Positions 36,294-46,209 of a stretch of 64,000 bases of DNA are shown in pieces. Made by a program: the position numbers and the translations under genes. The notes under the pieces are model-generated. The model saw only the letters and a list, made by a program, of their open reading frames with translations, was not told the origin of the DNA and ran no database searches. The DNA comes from Bradyrhizobium sp. Rc3b (GTDB lineage Bacteria; Pseudomonadota; Alphaproteobacteria; Rhizobiales; Xanthobacteraceae). Position 1 is the stretch's first letter; the number at the start of each line of letters is the position of its first letter. The stretch lies in contig NZ_FOUS01000014.1 of the NCBI RefSeq assembly GCF_900114915.1, positions 211,520 to 275,519 on the forward strand, in the 5' to 3' direction.

Positions 36294-39200
36294 TGGCTCT
36301 CAATATCTCGGCATGGTCGATCCGTAATCCGCTGCCGTCGGTCGTCTTCTCGATCATCCTCTTGATTCTCGGCTGGGTGTCTTTCACCAAGCTCGCGGTG
36401 ACGCGGCTGCCTTCGGCCGACATTCCCGTGATCTCGGTCGTGGTCTCGCAGTTCGGCGCGGCGCCCGCCGAACTCGAATCGCAGGTGACCAAGACGGTCG
36501 AAGACGCCGTCTCCGGCGTCGAGGGCGTGCGGCACATTACCTCACAGATCACCGACGGTGTGTCGGTCACCACCATCCAGTTCGCGCTGGAGACCAACAC
36601 CGACCGCGCGCTCAACGACGTCAAGGACGCGGTGACGCGTGTGCGGTCGAACCTGCCGCAGAACGTCACCGAGCCGCTGATCCAGCGCGTCGACGTGATC
36701 GGCCTGCCGATCGTCACCTATGCCGCGATCTCGCCCGGCAAGACGCCGGAGCAACTCTCTTACTTCGTCGACGACGTGGTCAAGCGCGCGCTGCAAGGCG
36801 TGCGCGGCGTCGCCCAGGTCGAGCGCATCGGCGGTGTCGAGCGCGAAATCCTGGTTTCGCTCGACCCGGACCGTTTGCAGGCAATGGGTCTGACCGCGGT
36901 CAATGTCAGCCAGAGCCTGCGCGGCACCAATGTCGACGTCGCCGGCGGCCGCGCCGAGATCGGCAAGAACGACCAGGCCATCCGCACGCTCGCCGGCGCC
37001 AAGACGCTGAGCGACCTTGCCGGCACCATGATCCCGCTGTTCGGCGGCGGCGAGGTCCGGCTCGACGATCTCGGTACCGTCACTGACACCATCGCCGACC
37101 GCCGCACCTTCGCCCGCTTCAACGGCGAGCCGATCGTCGCGCTCGGCATCAAGCGCTCCAAGGGCGCCAGCGACGTCAAGGTGGCCGAGGCCGTGCAGAA
37201 GCGCATCGACGTACTCAAGGCCGCCTATCCCGACGTCGACCTGAAGGTGATCGACACCTCGGTCGAATATACCAACGGCAATTACCACGCGGCGATCTCG
37301 ACCCTGTTCGAAGGCGCCATCCTCGCCGTCGTCATCGTGCTCTTGTTCCTGCGCGACCTGCGCGCCACCATCATCGCCGCGATCTCGCTGCCCTTGTCGA
37401 TCTTCCCGGCCTTCTGGGCGATGGACCTGCTCGGCTTCTCGCTGAACCTCGTCAGCTTCCTCGCCATCACGCTGTCGACGGGTATTCTGGTCGACGACGC
37501 CATCGTCGAGATCGAGAACATCGTCAGGCACATGAACATGGGCAAGTCGCCCTATCGTGCCGCCCTGGAAGCCGCCGACGAGATCGGCCTCGCGGTGATC
37601 GCGATCTCGCTCACCATCATCGCGATCTTCGCACCGGCGAGCTTCATGTCGGGCATCGCCGGACAGTTCTTCAAGCAGTTCGGCATCACCGTCTCGGTGC
37701 AGGTGTTCTTCTCGCTGCTCGCCGCGCGCTTCGTCACGCCGGTGCTCGCCGCCTACTTCCTCAAGCCCGGCACTCACGAAGAACCGCCGCCCGGCCGCGT
37801 GCTGCGGGCCTATCATCGGATCGTGGCCTGGTCGGTAAAACACTATTTCATCACGGTGCTGGTCGGCTTCGGCATCTTCGCCGCCTCGATCTGGAGCATT
37901 ACGCTGTTGCCGCAGGGTTTTCTGCCGGCGCAGGACAGTTCGCGCTCACTGCTGGCCCTCGAGCTTCCGCCGGGCACCCAGCTTGCCTATACCGAAAAGG
38001 TCACCGAGGACATCGTCGCGCGGCTGCGCAAGCGGCCCGAGGTGAAGAGCATCTTCGTCGACGGCGGGCGCGTCCCGCCGGGCACCCAGGAAGTCCGGCG
38101 CGCCGCACTGATCATCAACTACACGCCCAAGGATGCCCGCGACATCACCCAGCGCGAGCTCGAATTCTCGATCAGCCAGGAGCTGGAGAACATCCCGGAC
38201 ATCCGCTTCTGGTTCCTCGACGAGAACGGTCTGCGCGCCATCTCGCTGGTCGTGACCGGCGTCGACGCCAACATCGTCAACAATTTCGCGAGCGAGCTCG
38301 CGACGCAGATGAAGCGGATTCCGACCATCTCCAACGTGATCTCGGAAACCACGCTGGAGCGGCCCGAGCTGCGCGTCGAACCGCGCGCCGATCTCGCGGC
38401 GCGGCTCGGCGTCTCGACCGAAAGCCTGTCGCAGACCATCCGCGTCGCCACCATCGGCGACGTCGGACCCGCGCTCGCCAAGTTCGACGTCGGCGACCGT
38501 CTGGTGCCGATCCGCGTGCAGCTCGAGGATGCCGCGCGCGGCAATCTGAAGACGCTGGAACAGTTGCGCGTGCCGCTCGGCGAGCACGGCGAGAAGGGCG
38601 GCGTGCCGCTCTCGGTCATCGCCGACGTCAAGCTCGACCAGGGTCCGACCAGCATCAACCGCTACGATCGCGAGCGGCAGGCGACGGTCGCCGCCGACCT
38701 CGTCGGCTCCGCCGCACTCGGCGACGCCACCAAGAAGATCTACGATCTGCCGGTGATGAAGAGCCGGCCGAAGGGCGTGAAGGTCTCTCCCTCCGGCGAC
38801 GCCGAAAGCCTCAACGAACTGTCCGACGGCTTCGCCACCGCGATCACGGCGGGCCTGATGATGGTCTACGCCGTGCTGGTGCTGCTGTTCGGCACCTTCC
38901 TGCAGCCGATCACCATCCTGTTCTCGCTGCCGCTCTCGATCGGCGGCGCGATCGCGGCCCTGCTCCTCACCGGCAAGCAGCTGACCACGCCGGTGTGGAT
39001 CGGCATTCTGATGCTGATGGGCATCGTCACCAAGAACGCGATCATGCTGGTGGAATTCGCGATCGAAGCCATTCACGCCGGCAAGCCGCGCGAAGAGGCG
39101 ATGATCGACGCCGGCATGAAGCGCGCCCGGCCGATCGTGATGACCACGATCGCGATGGCCGCGGGCATGATGCCGAGCGCGCTCGCGGTCGGCGCCGGCG

Positions 39201-39427
39201 GCGAGTTCCGCTCGCCGATGGCGCTCGCGGTGATCGGCGGCCTGATCTTCTCCACCATCCTGTCGCTGGTGTTCGTGCCCGCGATGTTCATGGTGATGGA
39301 CGATTTTGGCGCCCTGATCTGGCGCTTCGCCAAGCGGCTGATCGTGCACAGCGAGGACGCCGAGACGGACAGTCATCACGGCGCGGCGCCGGCATCGAAA
39401 GACGTTGCCCACCGTGCTGCGGAGTAA
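36293..39427 (+). CDS. RND efflux transporter (HAE-1/AcrB-like)
   Basis: Inner-membrane proton-driven exporter of 1044 aa with twelve membrane helices and two large periplasmic loops (about 40-330 and 560-860). Seen: MALNISAWSIRNPLPSVVF start, the TM4 proton-relay pair in GILVDDAIVEIENI, QFFKQFGITVSVQVFFSLLAAR (in part), and the late IGILMLMGIVTKNAIMLVEF. The DD pair marks the drug/hydrophobe type rather than the heavy-metal type. No outer-membrane channel gene is nearby. It is coupled to the adaptor gene and followed by a convergent Crp-type gene. Confidence 0.94.
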   Translation: MALNISAWSIRNPLPSVVFSIILLILGWVSFTKLAVTRLPSADIPVISVVVSQFGAAPAELESQVTKTVEDAVSGVEGVRHITSQITDGVSVTTIQFALETNTDRALNDVKDAVTRVRSNLPQNVTEPLIQRVDVIGLPIVTYAAISPGKTPEQLSYFVDDVVKRALQGVRGVAQVERIGGVEREILVSLDPDRLQAMGLTAVNVSQSLRGTNVDVAGGRAEIGKNDQAIRTLAGAKTLSDLAGTMIPLFGGGEVRLDDLGTVTDTIADRRTFARFNGEPIVALGIKRSKGASDVKVAEAVQKRIDVLKAAYPDVDLKVIDTSVEYTNGNYHAAISTLFEGAILAVVIVLLFLRDLRATIIAAISLPLSIFPAFWAMDLLGFSLNLVSFLAITLSTGILVDDAIVEIENIVRHMNMGKSPYRAALEAADEIGLAVIAISLTIIAIFAPASFMSGIAGQFFKQFGITVSVQVFFSLLAARFVTPVLAAYFLKPGTHEEPPPGRVLRAYHRIVAWSVKHYFITVLVGFGIFAASIWSITLLPQGFLPAQDSSRSLLALELPPGTQLAYTEKVTEDIVARLRKRPEVKSIFVDGGRVPPGTQEVRRAALIINYTPKDARDITQRELEFSISQELENIPDIRFWFLDENGLRAISLVVTGVDANIVNNFASELATQMKRIPTISNVISETTLERPELRVEPRADLAARLGVSTESLSQTIRVATIGDVGPALAKFDVGDRLVPIRVQLEDAARGNLKTLEQLRVPLGEHGEKGGVPLSVIADVKLDQGPTSINRYDRERQATVAADLVGSAALGDATKKIYDLPVMKSRPKGVKVSPSGDAESLNELSDGFATAITAGLMMVYAVLVLLFGTFLQPITILFSLPLSIGGAIAALLLTGKQLTTPVWIGILMLMGIVTKNAIMLVEFAIEAIHAGKPREEAMIDAGMKRARPIVMTTIAMAAGMMPSALAVGAGGEFRSPMALAVIGGLIFSTILSLVFVPAMFMVMDDFGALIWRFAKRLIVHSEDAETDSHHGAAPASKDVAHRAAE

Positions 39428-39569
39428 GATTTCAGGCGAGTGGCCGGAGGGGCGCGTTAACGCAGGGCGCCTCAAGGCGCTATGTTACCCCAATAGCCTT
39501 CACGCGGATCACGCTCGGCCCTGGGTCTGCACCGGCAAGCCCTGCATTCGCGGGCTGTGCGGCTGAGCC

Positions 39570-40244
39570 CTACTCGTTCCGCGCGATCGCGGTCAGCTTG
39601 GTCATGTTCCTGAGCAGGATGCGGCCACGCTGAAGATCGAGGATCGCTTCCTTGCGCCAGGCCTGGAGCTGGCGGTTGACGCTCTCGCGGGCGGCGCCGA
39701 CGAAGACGCCGAGCTGCTCCTGCGAGATGTGGACCTCGGAACCGAAATCGGCGGCCAGCGCGCAGAGCCGCCGTGCGAGGCGCACCGGCAGCGGCTGCAG
39801 CATCGATTCCTCCATGCGCTCGCTCTGCCAGCGAATGCGCTGGCACAGCAATGCGATGATCTTGATCGCGACCTTCGGCTCGCGCTCGAGGAAACTGAGG
39901 AAATCTTCGCGCCGCAGCACGAACAATTCGCTGGCCTCGCCCGCGGTCGCATCCGCGGTCCGATTCTGGCCGTCCAGCACCGCGACTTCGCCGAACAGGT
40001 CGCCGGGGCCCATGAAATTGAGCGTCAGCCGGCTGCCGTCGGAGGCACCTGTCTCGATGCGGACCTGTCCGCGGCGCACGCCGAACAGCGCGTTGCCGGG
40101 ATCGCCCTTCTGGAACAGCACCTCGCCATTCCCCAGATGCTGGGTGTGACAGAGATTGGACAGCCGCTGGAGCTCGTCTGCACCGAGATCCGCGAACATC
40201 GCGTTCATCTTCAAAATGACCGCAAATTCGGCCTGCTTGCTCAT
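39570..40244 (-). CDS. Crp/Fnr-family transcriptional regulator
   Basis: Regulator of 224 aa with an N-terminal cyclic-nucleotide-type jelly roll (GEVLFQKGDPGNALFGVRRGQV, in part; FGEVAVLDGQNRTADATA phosphate-binding cassette) and a C-terminal winged helix (ISQEQLGVFVGAARESVNRQL). The cassette keeps GE and an Arg, so cAMP or a similar ligand is possible. There are no Fnr-type cysteines at the N-terminus. It is divergent from the AsmA gene; an adenylate cyclase lies next along. Confidence 0.9.
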   Translation of the reverse strand: MSKQAEFAVILKMNAMFADLGADELQRLSNLCHTQHLGNGEVLFQKGDPGNALFGVRRGQVRIETGASDGSRLTLNFMGPGDLFGEVAVLDGQNRTADATAGEASELFVLRREDFLSFLEREPKVAIKIIALLCQRIRWQSERMEESMLQPLPVRLARRLCALAADFGSEVHISQEQLGVFVGAARESVNRQLQAWRKEAILDLQRGRILLRNMTKLTAIARNE

Positions 40245-40345
40245 TTCAATGTCCTTGTGAAGTCCTGGTCAGTCATCTTGTCAGACGCTTGGCAAATCGC
40301 TTGAAACCATCACCATCAGGATCGCGTAAAACCGCGCCGGGGAAG

Positions 40346-40361
40346 TGTGTCATAAGTCACA
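40346..40361. promoter_or_regulatory. Candidate Crp-type site
   Basis: TGTGT-CATAAG-TCACA, one base off the TGTGA-N6-TCACA consensus, 102 nt from the crp-like start and about 130 nt from the asmA start in the divergent gap. It could serve either gene. Confidence 0.45.
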
Positions 40362-40489
40362 TAACTTTGCAGCACCCCCAGACTATTTTTACGCGCTTGG
40401 AGCCGCTTCCCGTCCGGGGATAAACTCGGCCGCGAAGGATGGATAACCGGCGGGATTCGACGCCGATTGTCCGTCAGTGGAAAGTCGAG

Positions 40490-42556
40490 ATGAGAGCAGT
40501 AAAATTCGCCAGCGCGGCATTGGCCGCCGTCATCATCGTGATCGCACTCCTGCTGGTGGTCGGAATCCCCTCGGGCTTCCTGACGTCGACGATCGCCTCG
40601 CGCGTCGAGAGCGCGACCGGCTATCGTCTGTCGATCGACGGCACCACCAAGATCAGCCTGTGGCCGACGCTGAACGTCACCCTGAACGACCTCTCGCTTG
40701 CCGATCCCCGGGATCGCAGCGGCATCACGCGCCTGACGATCGACAGCGTGCAGGCCGACATGTCGCTCTCCAGCGTGTGGTCGGGCCGCCCTGAGATCCG
40801 CGAGCTGATCGTCACCCATCCGGTGCTTTACCAGCCGCTGCTGCGGGAGCGCCTGCCGAATGCGGGAGGCTCGTCGAGGCCGCCACTCGCGCTCGACGCG
40901 GATGGCGCGACCATCGACCGCGTCAAGATCACCGACGGCGAAGTCGCATTCTCGCGCGTGCGCGACCGCGTCGAGGGCCGCATCAGTGCCATCAACGCCG
41001 ACGCGACCATCGGCCGCGACCGCAAGGTCAATGTCACTGGCACCGCGCGCGTCGGCGACCACCCGACCAAGTTCGACATCAAGGCGACCACGCCAGCGCC
41101 GCCGGCCGACCGGCCGACGATCCCGGTGGATTTCGCCATCGACATGCCCGACGTATTGAAGTCTCAGCTCAGCGGTCATGCCGAAATGCGAATGAACGGC
41201 GACGTCGTGATGATCAACGGCGTGAATGGCCGGCTCGGCGATGGCACATTCAACGGCTGGGCTTCGGTCGACATTGCCAGCAAGCCGCTGGTCAAGCTCG
41301 ACCTCGACTTCCAGCGGCTGGCGATTCCGCTGGCGAAATCGCCGGAGGGCGCCGCCGGGCAGCCCTGGAGCAATGCGCCGATCGACGTCTCCGGGCTCAA
41401 TTATGTCGATGCGCAAGTGCGGATCTCCGCGAACGAAGCCGTGATCGGTGATGCCCGCATCGCGCCTCTGGCACTCGATGCGAAGCTCGCCGGCGGGGTG
41501 CTGAAGGCGGGGACCGCCAATCTCGGCGCCTATGGCGGCCAGGTCTCCGGCGAGGTGATCCTCGATGCAACCACCGGCGCGCCGAGCTTTGCCATGCATT
41601 CCGATCTCGTCGGCGTGCGCGCGCTGCCGCTGCTTCAGGGCCTCGCCGAATTCGACCGCATCGACGGCAAGCTGCAGGCCAAGCTCGCCTTGCGCAGCGC
41701 GGGCGCCAGCCAGCGCGCGCTGATGGCGAACATGCAGGGCACGGCCTTCGTCAATTTCCAGGACGGCGCCATCCGCGGCATCAATGTCGCGCAGATGATC
41801 CGTTCGCTGACATCGGGCACGCTGTCCGGCTGGCAGGACAACCAGAATGCCGGCCAGGAGCAAAGCACCGACCTGTCGCAGCTTTCGGCCTCGTTCCGCA
41901 TCGACAAGGGCCAGGCGGTGACGACCGATCTCAACCTGATCGGGCCGCTGGTGCGCGTCACCGGGGCGGGCACCATCGCCCTCGACACCAAGATGATGGG
42001 TTTTCGCGTCGAGCCGAAGCTGGTGATGACGACCGAAGGTCAGGGCCGCGCCAATGAGCCTGTTGGCTTCGGCATTCCCGTGATGATCCAGGGCAGCTGG
42101 TCGCAGCCCAAGATCTACCCCGACATGGCCGGCATGCTGGACAATCCCGACGCCGCTTATGCCAAGCTGCGCGAGATGGGCAAGGGCCTGTTCGGCCCTG
42201 ACGGCGCCGGGCTCGGCAACATTCTGGGCAGCCTTGGTCTCGGCGGCACGACTGCGCCCGGCGGCAATGCGGCCGGCAACGCCAATCCGCAAGCCCAGCA
42301 GCCGGGCCAGAACAATCTGCTCGGCGGTCCGCTGGGGGAGGCGATCGGCAATTTGATTCAGCAGGGGCTGTCCAGCGGCGCGGCAAGCAGCACTGGCGCC
42401 GCGCCGGGCAGTGGCCGCAGCCGGAGCCTGCCGGCAACGCCGTCCACGCCGACACCGCAGGCCTCGCCCGCGGCTCCGGCCCTGGACGACCCGCCGGTCG
42501 CGCAGCAGGACAGTCAGCCAATGAACGACGTGCTGCGGCAACTCTTTAACCGGTGA
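40490..42556 (+). CDS. AsmA-family envelope protein
   Basis: Large periplasmic-facing protein of 688 aa anchored by one N-terminal helix (AALAAVIIVIALLLVVG). The AsmA N-terminal block is followed by beta-rich repeats and a C-terminal AsmA_2 region (LPLLQGLAEFDRIDGKLQAKLAL, shown in part; IRGINVAQMIRSL; LIGPLVRVTGAGTIAL). The end is a Gly/Ala/Pro/Gln-rich low-complexity tail. AsmA-like proteins are thought to carry lipids between membranes. The ATG at 40490 places the membrane helix normally; an in-frame ATG at 40439 adds 17 residues. Confidence 0.9.
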   Translation: MRAVKFASAALAAVIIVIALLLVVGIPSGFLTSTIASRVESATGYRLSIDGTTKISLWPTLNVTLNDLSLADPRDRSGITRLTIDSVQADMSLSSVWSGRPEIRELIVTHPVLYQPLLRERLPNAGGSSRPPLALDADGATIDRVKITDGEVAFSRVRDRVEGRISAINADATIGRDRKVNVTGTARVGDHPTKFDIKATTPAPPADRPTIPVDFAIDMPDVLKSQLSGHAEMRMNGDVVMINGVNGRLGDGTFNGWASVDIASKPLVKLDLDFQRLAIPLAKSPEGAAGQPWSNAPIDVSGLNYVDAQVRISANEAVIGDARIAPLALDAKLAGGVLKAGTANLGAYGGQVSGEVILDATTGAPSFAMHSDLVGVRALPLLQGLAEFDRIDGKLQAKLALRSAGASQRALMANMQGTAFVNFQDGAIRGINVAQMIRSLTSGTLSGWQDNQNAGQEQSTDLSQLSASFRIDKGQAVTTDLNLIGPLVRVTGAGTIALDTKMMGFRVEPKLVMTTEGQGRANEPVGFGIPVMIQGSWSQPKIYPDMAGMLDNPDAAYAKLREMGKGLFGPDGAGLGNILGSLGLGGTTAPGGNAAGNANPQAQQPGQNNLLGGPLGEAIGNLIQQGLSSGAASSTGAAPGSGRSRSLPATPSTPTPQASPAAPALDDPPVAQQDSQPMNDVLRQLFNR

Positions 42557-42807
42557 TTGGCGGACGGGCGGGCTTAGCTCCACGGCAATCCCCTTACATC
42601 AGCTTCCCCGTCATCGGCTTCCTCCGAACGGATGAGGCTGCGGCAACTCACCGGCCTTTCGCCGGCCCCCGCGTCCACAGGGAGTAACCACGCCGGCCGG
42701 TCCCCGGCCCGCGCGGCGGTCCTTTGCCCCAAATTGTGATAGAACGGCCGGGAAGGGCCTGCATGGCCCGTGAGCGCCGGCGTCGATGGCGGCGCGAGAG
42801 GATCGGG

Positions 42808-45255
42808 ATGGCAGGAGCGAACGACAAGACACGGTTTCTGCGCGAGGGCCTGTTCGCCAAATACGTCGTCTCCCTCGTCGGCCTCGTCGTGTTCGTGCTC
42901 GCCGTCAACGGCGCGATGGAGACCTGGATCTCCTACCGCGCCACCAAGACCCAGCTGACTGACGGGCTGGAGGACAAGGCGCAAGCCGCCGCCCGGCGGA
43001 TCGAGCAGTCGATCTCGGAGCTCGATCGCCAGATCAGCTGGGTGACGCGGGCGAGCCAGGACACCCTCGAAAAGCGCCGTGCCGACTACGCATCGCTGCT
43101 GCACCAGGTCTCGGTCGTCAACCAGCTGTTCCAGCTCAACGGCGAGGGCCGCGAGGTGCTGCGCGTCTCGCGCCAGTCGACCACCACCGGCAGCAATGCC
43201 GACCTCTCCCGCGACATGCGCTTCACCGACACCGTCGCCCGCGGCGTCAGCTATGCGCCGGCCTGGTTCGCCGACCGGACGCCATTCATGTCGATCTCGG
43301 TGGCGCATTCCGGCTTCAATGCCGGCGTCACCGTGGCCGAGATCGACCTCAGCTTTCTCTCCGACTTCCTGTCCGACGCGCAGGTCGGCAAGGCCGCCTT
43401 TGCCTATGTCGTCGATCCCCGCGGCCGCGTGCTGGCGACGTCGTCGAAAGGGCCGGATGTCGGCAAGGATTTGTCGAAGCTGCCGCAGGTGGCGGCCGCG
43501 ATCGCGCCTGGCCATGAGGGCGACAGTTCGGGCACCGACTTCAACGGCCATGCGGTGATGAGCGCCGCGAGCACGGTGCCGAAACTCGGCTGGAGCGTGC
43601 TGTTCGAGCAGCCGACCACGCAGGCGCTGACGCCGATCCGCGACCAGCTGGTGCGCATCGCGCTCTTGATCGGCATGGGCCTCATGGTCGCGATCCTCGC
43701 CGGCACGCTGCTCGCGCGCCGCATGATCATCCCGATCACGGCGCTGCGCGACGGCGCCTACAGGCTCGGCGAGGGCGATTTCAATCACCGCATCGAAGTA
43801 CGCACCTCGGACGAGCTGGAAGACCTCGCCGGTCAGTTCAACCGCATGGCCGGCCAGATCCAGGAGACCTATTCGGACCTGGAGACCAAGGTCGAGGAGC
43901 GCACGCGCGATCTGGCGCAGTCGATCAACGAGCTGAAGGTGCTGGAGGAGGTCGGCCGCGCCGTCGCCTCCTCGCTCGATCTCAACGCCGTGCTGCCGAC
44001 GATCGCCGCGCGCGCGATCGAGATCACCCATGCCGATGCGGTGCTGATCTACGGCTTCGATGCCGAGACGCGCCGCTTCAACCTGGTCGAGGCCAACGGC
44101 ATCGACAAATCCGCCGACGGCGCCCATGTCACCATCGACGAAGGCGAGAACATCCTGAGCGATGCCGCCGAAAGCGGCGAGCCGATCGCGATTGCCGAAC
44201 TCGGCGCCGCCGCCGAGCAGCCGCTGCGCGAGGTCGCCATCGCGGCCGGCTTCCACTCGGTGCTGGTGGTGCCGCTGGTCGACCAGCAGGGCACGCTCGG
44301 CTCGCTGGTGGTGCTGCGCCGCGCGAACGGCGAGTTCGCCGCCAGCATCATCGGCCTGATGCGCACCTTCGCCAACCAGGCCGTGCTGGCGATGCGCAAT
44401 GCGCGGCTGTTCACCGAGGTCGACCACAAGAGCCACGCCCTGGAGACGGCGAACGAGACCGTGCGCGCCCAGGCCGACAAGCTGCGCGAGCAGACCGAGC
44501 AATTGAAGAACTGGAACAAGTCGCTGGAGGAGCGCGTCAAGACCCAGCTCGGCGAGATCGAGCGCATCCGCAAGCTCGAGCGTTTCCTGGCGCCGCAGGT
44601 GGCGCAGCTGATCGCCTCCTCCGACAGCCCGGAAGGACTGCTCACCAGCCAGCGCCGCGAAGTGACCGTGGTGTTCTGCGATCTGCGCGGCTTCACCGCG
44701 TTCACGGAAGCGACCGAGCCGGAAGAGGCGATGAACGTGCTGCGCGAATATCACGCCGCGCTCGGCAAGCTGATCTTCAAATATGAGGGCACGCTCGACA
44801 AATATGCCGGCGACGGCGTGATGATCCTGTTCAACGCGCCGATCCAGTTCGAGGACCACACCAAGCGCGCCGTGAAGATGGCGGTGGAGATGCGCGACAC
44901 CATCGGCCCGCTGACCGAGCGCTGGCGCAACCGCGGGCACAGCCTCGGCTTCGGCATCGGCATCGCGGTCGGCTATGCCACGCTCGGCCAGGTCGGCTTC
45001 GAGCAGCGGCTGGAATATGCCGCGATTGGCAGCGTCACCAACCTCGCCTCGCGCCTGTGCGGCGAGGCCAAGCCCAACCAGATCGTGGTGAGCCGCCGCG
45101 TCTACGGCATCGTCGAGCCCTGGGTGGAGGCGCGCGCCCTCGACGATCTCCAGCTCAAGGGTTTCAATCACCCTGTGCTCGCCATGGAGATCTTGAACTG
45201 GCGCGAGGAAGTCGAGAACGTGGTGGATGCCTCGGCGGTGCGACGAAGGGGGTAA
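42808..45255 (+). CDS. Membrane adenylate/guanylate cyclase with Cache, HAMP and GAF domains
   Basis: Class III nucleotide cyclase of 815 aa. TM1 is at about 15-37, followed by a periplasmic Cache-type sensor (about 38-295), TM2 (about 297-317) and HAMP (RMIIPITALRDGAYRLGEGDF region). A coiled coil leads to a GAF domain (about 400-550), a second coiled coil and the catalytic domain (about 615-790). Metal Asp residues are in VVFCDLRGFTAF and YAGDGVMILFNAP. Transition-state Asn and Arg are in GSVTNLASRLCGEA. ATG 42808 follows GAGAGGAT and is preferred to an upstream in-frame ATG at 42724. A Crp-type regulator nearby hints at cAMP signalling. Confidence 0.92.
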   Translation: MAGANDKTRFLREGLFAKYVVSLVGLVVFVLAVNGAMETWISYRATKTQLTDGLEDKAQAAARRIEQSISELDRQISWVTRASQDTLEKRRADYASLLHQVSVVNQLFQLNGEGREVLRVSRQSTTTGSNADLSRDMRFTDTVARGVSYAPAWFADRTPFMSISVAHSGFNAGVTVAEIDLSFLSDFLSDAQVGKAAFAYVVDPRGRVLATSSKGPDVGKDLSKLPQVAAAIAPGHEGDSSGTDFNGHAVMSAASTVPKLGWSVLFEQPTTQALTPIRDQLVRIALLIGMGLMVAILAGTLLARRMIIPITALRDGAYRLGEGDFNHRIEVRTSDELEDLAGQFNRMAGQIQETYSDLETKVEERTRDLAQSINELKVLEEVGRAVASSLDLNAVLPTIAARAIEITHADAVLIYGFDAETRRFNLVEANGIDKSADGAHVTIDEGENILSDAAESGEPIAIAELGAAAEQPLREVAIAAGFHSVLVVPLVDQQGTLGSLVVLRRANGEFAASIIGLMRTFANQAVLAMRNARLFTEVDHKSHALETANETVRAQADKLREQTEQLKNWNKSLEERVKTQLGEIERIRKLERFLAPQVAQLIASSDSPEGLLTSQRREVTVVFCDLRGFTAFTEATEPEEAMNVLREYHAALGKLIFKYEGTLDKYAGDGVMILFNAPIQFEDHTKRAVKMAVEMRDTIGPLTERWRNRGHSLGFGIGIAVGYATLGQVGFEQRLEYAAIGSVTNLASRLCGEAKPNQIVVSRRVYGIVEPWVEARALDDLQLKGFNHPVLAMEILNWREEVENVVDASAVRRRG

Positions 45256-45273
45256 AGCTGGCGTTGGCGCTGG

Positions 45274-45360
45274 TGTAGCCCGGATGGAGCGAAGCGAAAT
45301 CCGGGGTCGTGCCACAAGCGACGGCAGTCCCGGATTGCGCTTCGCTCCATCCGGGCTACA
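45274..45360. repeat. 87-bp repeat with perfect 23-bp terminal inverted repeats
   Basis: Begins TGTAGCCCGGATGGAGCG and ends with its exact complement CGCTCCATCCGGGCTACA; the perfect arms extend to 23 bp. It lies directly behind the cyclase gene. Confidence 0.8.
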
Positions 45361-45453
45361 GGCCCTTGTATCGCTCACCGACAGTATTTCACGATCCCGC
45401 GGCACATTGCGCCCGGGTTTTGCTTGGGTCACGGCACCCTTCAAAATGGAAGG

Positions 45454-45565
45454 GCGCAGGGAAGACCGGGCACCGGCTGGCACCCGCAAGACCCCTGTGC
45501 ATGAGTGCGTGGTATTCGCTCACAGGGGAGAAACAGGTGCGGCCGAATGCCCGGCCTTCCCTGCG
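45454..45565. repeat. Dispersed intergenic repeat with GCGCAGGGAAG ends
   Basis: GCGCAGGGAAGACCGGGCA at the left faces TGCCCGGCCTTCCCTGCGC at the right, one mismatch in 19. A hairpin CCCCTGTG...CACAGGGG lies inside. Confidence 0.7.
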
Positions 45566-46209
45566 CAGTGGTTGAAACGGCTTATGTCGCGCTCTCGCCG
45601 GTGAGTCGATCCCTTTGCCACCGTCGTCTTGCAGCTTTCGAGGGATGCGCAGGTCCGGTCGGACCAGCGCACCGCTGCAAGACTTGACGCCGGATATTCG
45701 GGCGTCACGACCACACGATTTTGCCGTACGCGAGGCAAGCACCGTCGTACACGCGCCCGCTGATCGCTCACGGGGATACCCCGCCCTGCGACCGCATCTG
45801 GCGCCAACGCCACCCGCGTCCACCGCCCCTCATCCCACGAACCCTGACGATCGCGATCCGTCCCTTACCATGGGATGAGTTGGGAGGAGCATAGGGTGTT
45901 TCGTTTTTCCAGTAAAGCGAATTTTGGATTATTCGAATGACAAATTCGGATATCGAGCAAACAACCCCATGCACAGTAGACGGGGGTTGTCGGATCAATG
46001 GGTTATGAGAGACAGTCGAGGCGACCGACCTCTATCTGGACGACCACAGCTACAGGTGACCCATGCTGACGACGAAGCGCAAGCCGGCCACGGTCGGCGA
46101 TCCTCATCGAGCGACGTCGATCCGCTCGATGACGGGCGCTGTGGGGACAGTGGACTCCGGGGTCGTCCCGGCGTTCGCCGGCACGACAGCGGAGCTTGAG
46201 GCGACGGCG

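Larger units (their letters stand above)
45256..46209. other. 954-nt non-coding stretch rich in dispersed repeats
   Basis: Contains the two repeats listed at 45274-45360 and 45454-45565 and a REP-like palindrome at 46160-46192. Between 45570 and 46150 I find only short frames without domains or ribosome sites. Confidence 0.6.

Noticed and set aside
40316..42583. Minus-strand frame of 755 codons opposite asmA
   Set aside because: No domain and composition typical of an antisense frame.
42574..45489. Open frame of 971 codons on the minus strand across the cyclase gene
   Set aside because: Low-complexity His/Arg/Asp composition opposite a clear cyclase; shadow.
46063..46209. N-terminal extension of the unknown protein at 46210
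   Set aside because: Translates a dispersed palindromic repeat (VVPAFAGTTAE), so unlikely to be protein.
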